Shown here: piece after piece, positions 31,448 through 32,261 of the stretch | How positions within the stretch are numbered: the stretch's first letter is position 1 | How the letters are laid out: every line of letters starts with the position of its first letter | Source: Candidatus Hydrogenedentota bacterium | Lineage (GTDB): Bacteria > UBA8481 > J006 | Direction: 5' to 3' | DNA length: 32,261 bases | Assembly: GCA_003697085.1 (NCBI GenBank) | Contig: RFFU01000010.1 | Span: forward strand, 1-32,261 | Translations under genes and position numbers: made by a program | Notes under the pieces: model-generated | Databases searched by the model: none | Told to the model about the DNA's origin: nothing | The model's input: only the letters and a program-made list of their open reading frames with translations

Positions 31448-32026
31448 CTACAGATTCCTCTTCCGCCAGGCGCGGCGCCACCGTTCCAACCGTTCCCTCG
31501 TCTTCAACACTTCCTCCACGTAACGTCTCGTCTCGCGTTTCGGAAACGAGTCGATCGTCGCCGTCTCGCCCTCCTCCTCGATCCATCGTCTCACGGCGGT
31601 CGGCCCGCCGTTGTACGCCGCCAGAGCCAAGATCGTGTCCCCGCCGAAATCGTCCAGAAGTTCCCTCAGATACAAGGCCCCCAACAGCAAATTCTGATCG
31701 CGATCCTCGATTCCCTGTTCGGAAAGATCGATCTTGTGCCGTGCCGCCACCTCCCGCGCCGTCGTCGGCATCAACTGCATCAACCCCGCGGCCCCCTTGT
31801 GGGATTGCGCCTCCTTTCGAAAACGACTCTCGACGAAGACGACGGAGTACACGAGAAGCGGATCGACCCCGGCTCGCTCCGCGGCGGATCGGATCGCCGA
31901 TAAGTGCATCGTCTCGTCGAGAATCTCGCCTCCGCGCTCCCGCAGGAAACCTCGCCCGCATTGCAATACGCCGATCCCCACAAAGAAAAGCACAAGAAGA
32001 ATCCAACGGATCCTCTTCGGCATCAC
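31448..32026 (-). CDS. Lytic transglycosylase (SLT/Slt70-like catalytic domain)
   Basis: This 192-residue envelope enzyme has an N-terminal hydrophobic segment (ILLVLFFVGIGVLQCG), then a goose-type-lysozyme-like SLT domain. VVFVESRFRKEA contains the likely catalytic Glu66, followed by GAAGLMQLMPTTA (78-90) and LALAAYNGGPTAV (133-145). It cleaves the MurNAc-GlcNAc bond of peptidoglycan, forming 1,6-anhydro ends. The Cys in LQCG does not make a strong lipobox, so a membrane anchor is more likely than a lipoprotein. It begins 8 nt after the stop of the MiaB-like gene and is probably co-transcribed with it. MM at the start leaves two adjacent ATG choices. Confidence 0.9.
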   Translation of the reverse strand: MMPKRIRWILLVLFFVGIGVLQCGRGFLRERGGEILDETMHLSAIRSAAERAGVDPLLVYSVVFVESRFRKEAQSHKGAAGLMQLMPTTAREVAARHKIDLSEQGIEDRDQNLLLGALYLRELLDDFGGDTILALAAYNGGPTAVRRWIEEEGETATIDSFPKRETRRYVEEVLKTRERLERWRRAWRKRNL

Positions 32027-32034
32027 AACCGCCG

Positions 32035-32261
32035 TCAGGAAACCGCGGCCGTCTTCATCTCAAGCCCCCTCTCCGCCGCCCTCTCCCCGCCACCGGCTCC
32101 TTCCTCGGGACACAGTCTCCCCTTCAGGGAGAACGGCGTCACCTCCTCGACGAAAACCGGGCAAATCCTCCTGGGGACCCCTCCCTCGAAGAAGACCGGA
32201 ATGTTCTGCCGGTTCCGGCCTCGTCCCGGCTCCTCCACAAGCACCTCCGTTATCGTACCCC
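32035..32261 (-). CDS. MiaB-like methylthiotransferase, C-terminal TRAM domain (5' truncated by window)
   Basis: The frame is open to the window edge and gives about 75 residues: GTITEVLVEEPGRGRNRQNI, then IPVFFEGGVPRR, and VFVEEVTPFSLKGRL. This matches the closing beta-barrel TRAM domain of radical-SAM tRNA methylthiotransferases of the MiaB/MtaB class, where a residue run like TPFSLKG ends the protein. A Glu/Gly/Ala-rich tail of about 25 residues follows. The catalytic domains lie outside the window, so MiaB and MtaB cannot be separated with certainty. Confidence 0.6.
   Translation of the reverse strand, partial: GTITEVLVEEPGRGRNRQNIPVFFEGGVPRRICPVFVEEVTPFSLKGRLCPEEGAGGGERAAERGLEMKTAAVS

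Noticed and set aside
31230-32006. Upstream continuation of the SPOR-protein frame
   Set aside because: It is antisense-free but out of frame with the transglycosylase gene and lacks family sequence; the signal peptide starts at 31229.

Overview
The window looks like a GC-rich chromosomal segment from a free-living Gram-negative bacterium, probably a little-studied or uncultivated lineage. The evidence is outer-membrane PorV/PorQ-like barrels, secreted proteins ending in FlgD/T9SS-like C-terminal domains, an O-antigen/exopolysaccharide cluster, a sigma-54 activator, and intergenic repeat families of the kind seen in large environmental genomes. The PorV plus FlgD-like C-terminal domain combination is most familiar from the FCB group and related candidate phyla. 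That placement is inference; no marker gene here fixes the phylum. Nearly every gene is on the minus strand. The exceptions are the 3' end of a MscS-type channel at the left edge and one tRNA-Leu.

Region by region, in plus coordinates: (i) 2-352 is the MscS tail. (ii) 353-847 is non-coding and holds a nested set of perfect inverted repeats (597-751) that looks like a multi-branched RNA. (iii) 848-12434 is an eight-gene surface-polysaccharide operon transcribed leftward: GT4, O-antigen ligase/polymerase, GT4, GT2, membrane GT2, a polytopic membrane protein, a CapD/WbpM-type nucleotide-sugar dehydratase and a WbaP-type initiating sugar transferase. Six of its seven junctions are 4-base NTGA overlaps. 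(iv) 12716-15394 encodes a sensor kinase and an NtrC-type sigma-54 response regulator directly upstream of that operon, which makes them candidate regulators of it. (v) 15701-15787 is tRNA-Leu(GAG), whose 3' end overlaps, antisense, the end of a SpoU-family RNA methyltransferase. A 64-residue zinc-ribbon protein and a possible 47-residue membrane peptide follow.

(vi) 17098-25977 is the most unusual block. Reading leftward from a good sigma-70-like promoter, it encodes a very large secreted modular protein and a secreted phospholipase-D-fold protein, both ending in FlgD/T9SS-like C-terminal domains. These are followed by two tandem paralogues in which a PorV/PorQ-like outer-membrane barrel is fused to a C-terminal FlgO/TolB-N-like domain. 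All are overlapping and co-directional, so cargo and candidate outer-membrane partner are encoded together. (vii) 26381-29633 is housekeeping: pgpA and pgsA (phosphatidylglycerol synthesis), rimO, and the YajQ-family gene. (viii) 29634-30110 is non-coding and repeat-bearing. (ix) 30111-32261 encodes a TPR-SPOR envelope protein, a lytic transglycosylase, and the C-terminal TRAM end of a MiaB-like methylthiotransferase cut by the window edge.

Three interspersed repeat patterns recur: a CACAGAG/CACGGAG purine-rich repeat (three places, one apparently inside a glycosyltransferase gene), a GCAGGCA-type short hairpin repeat, and the palindromic cluster near the left end.
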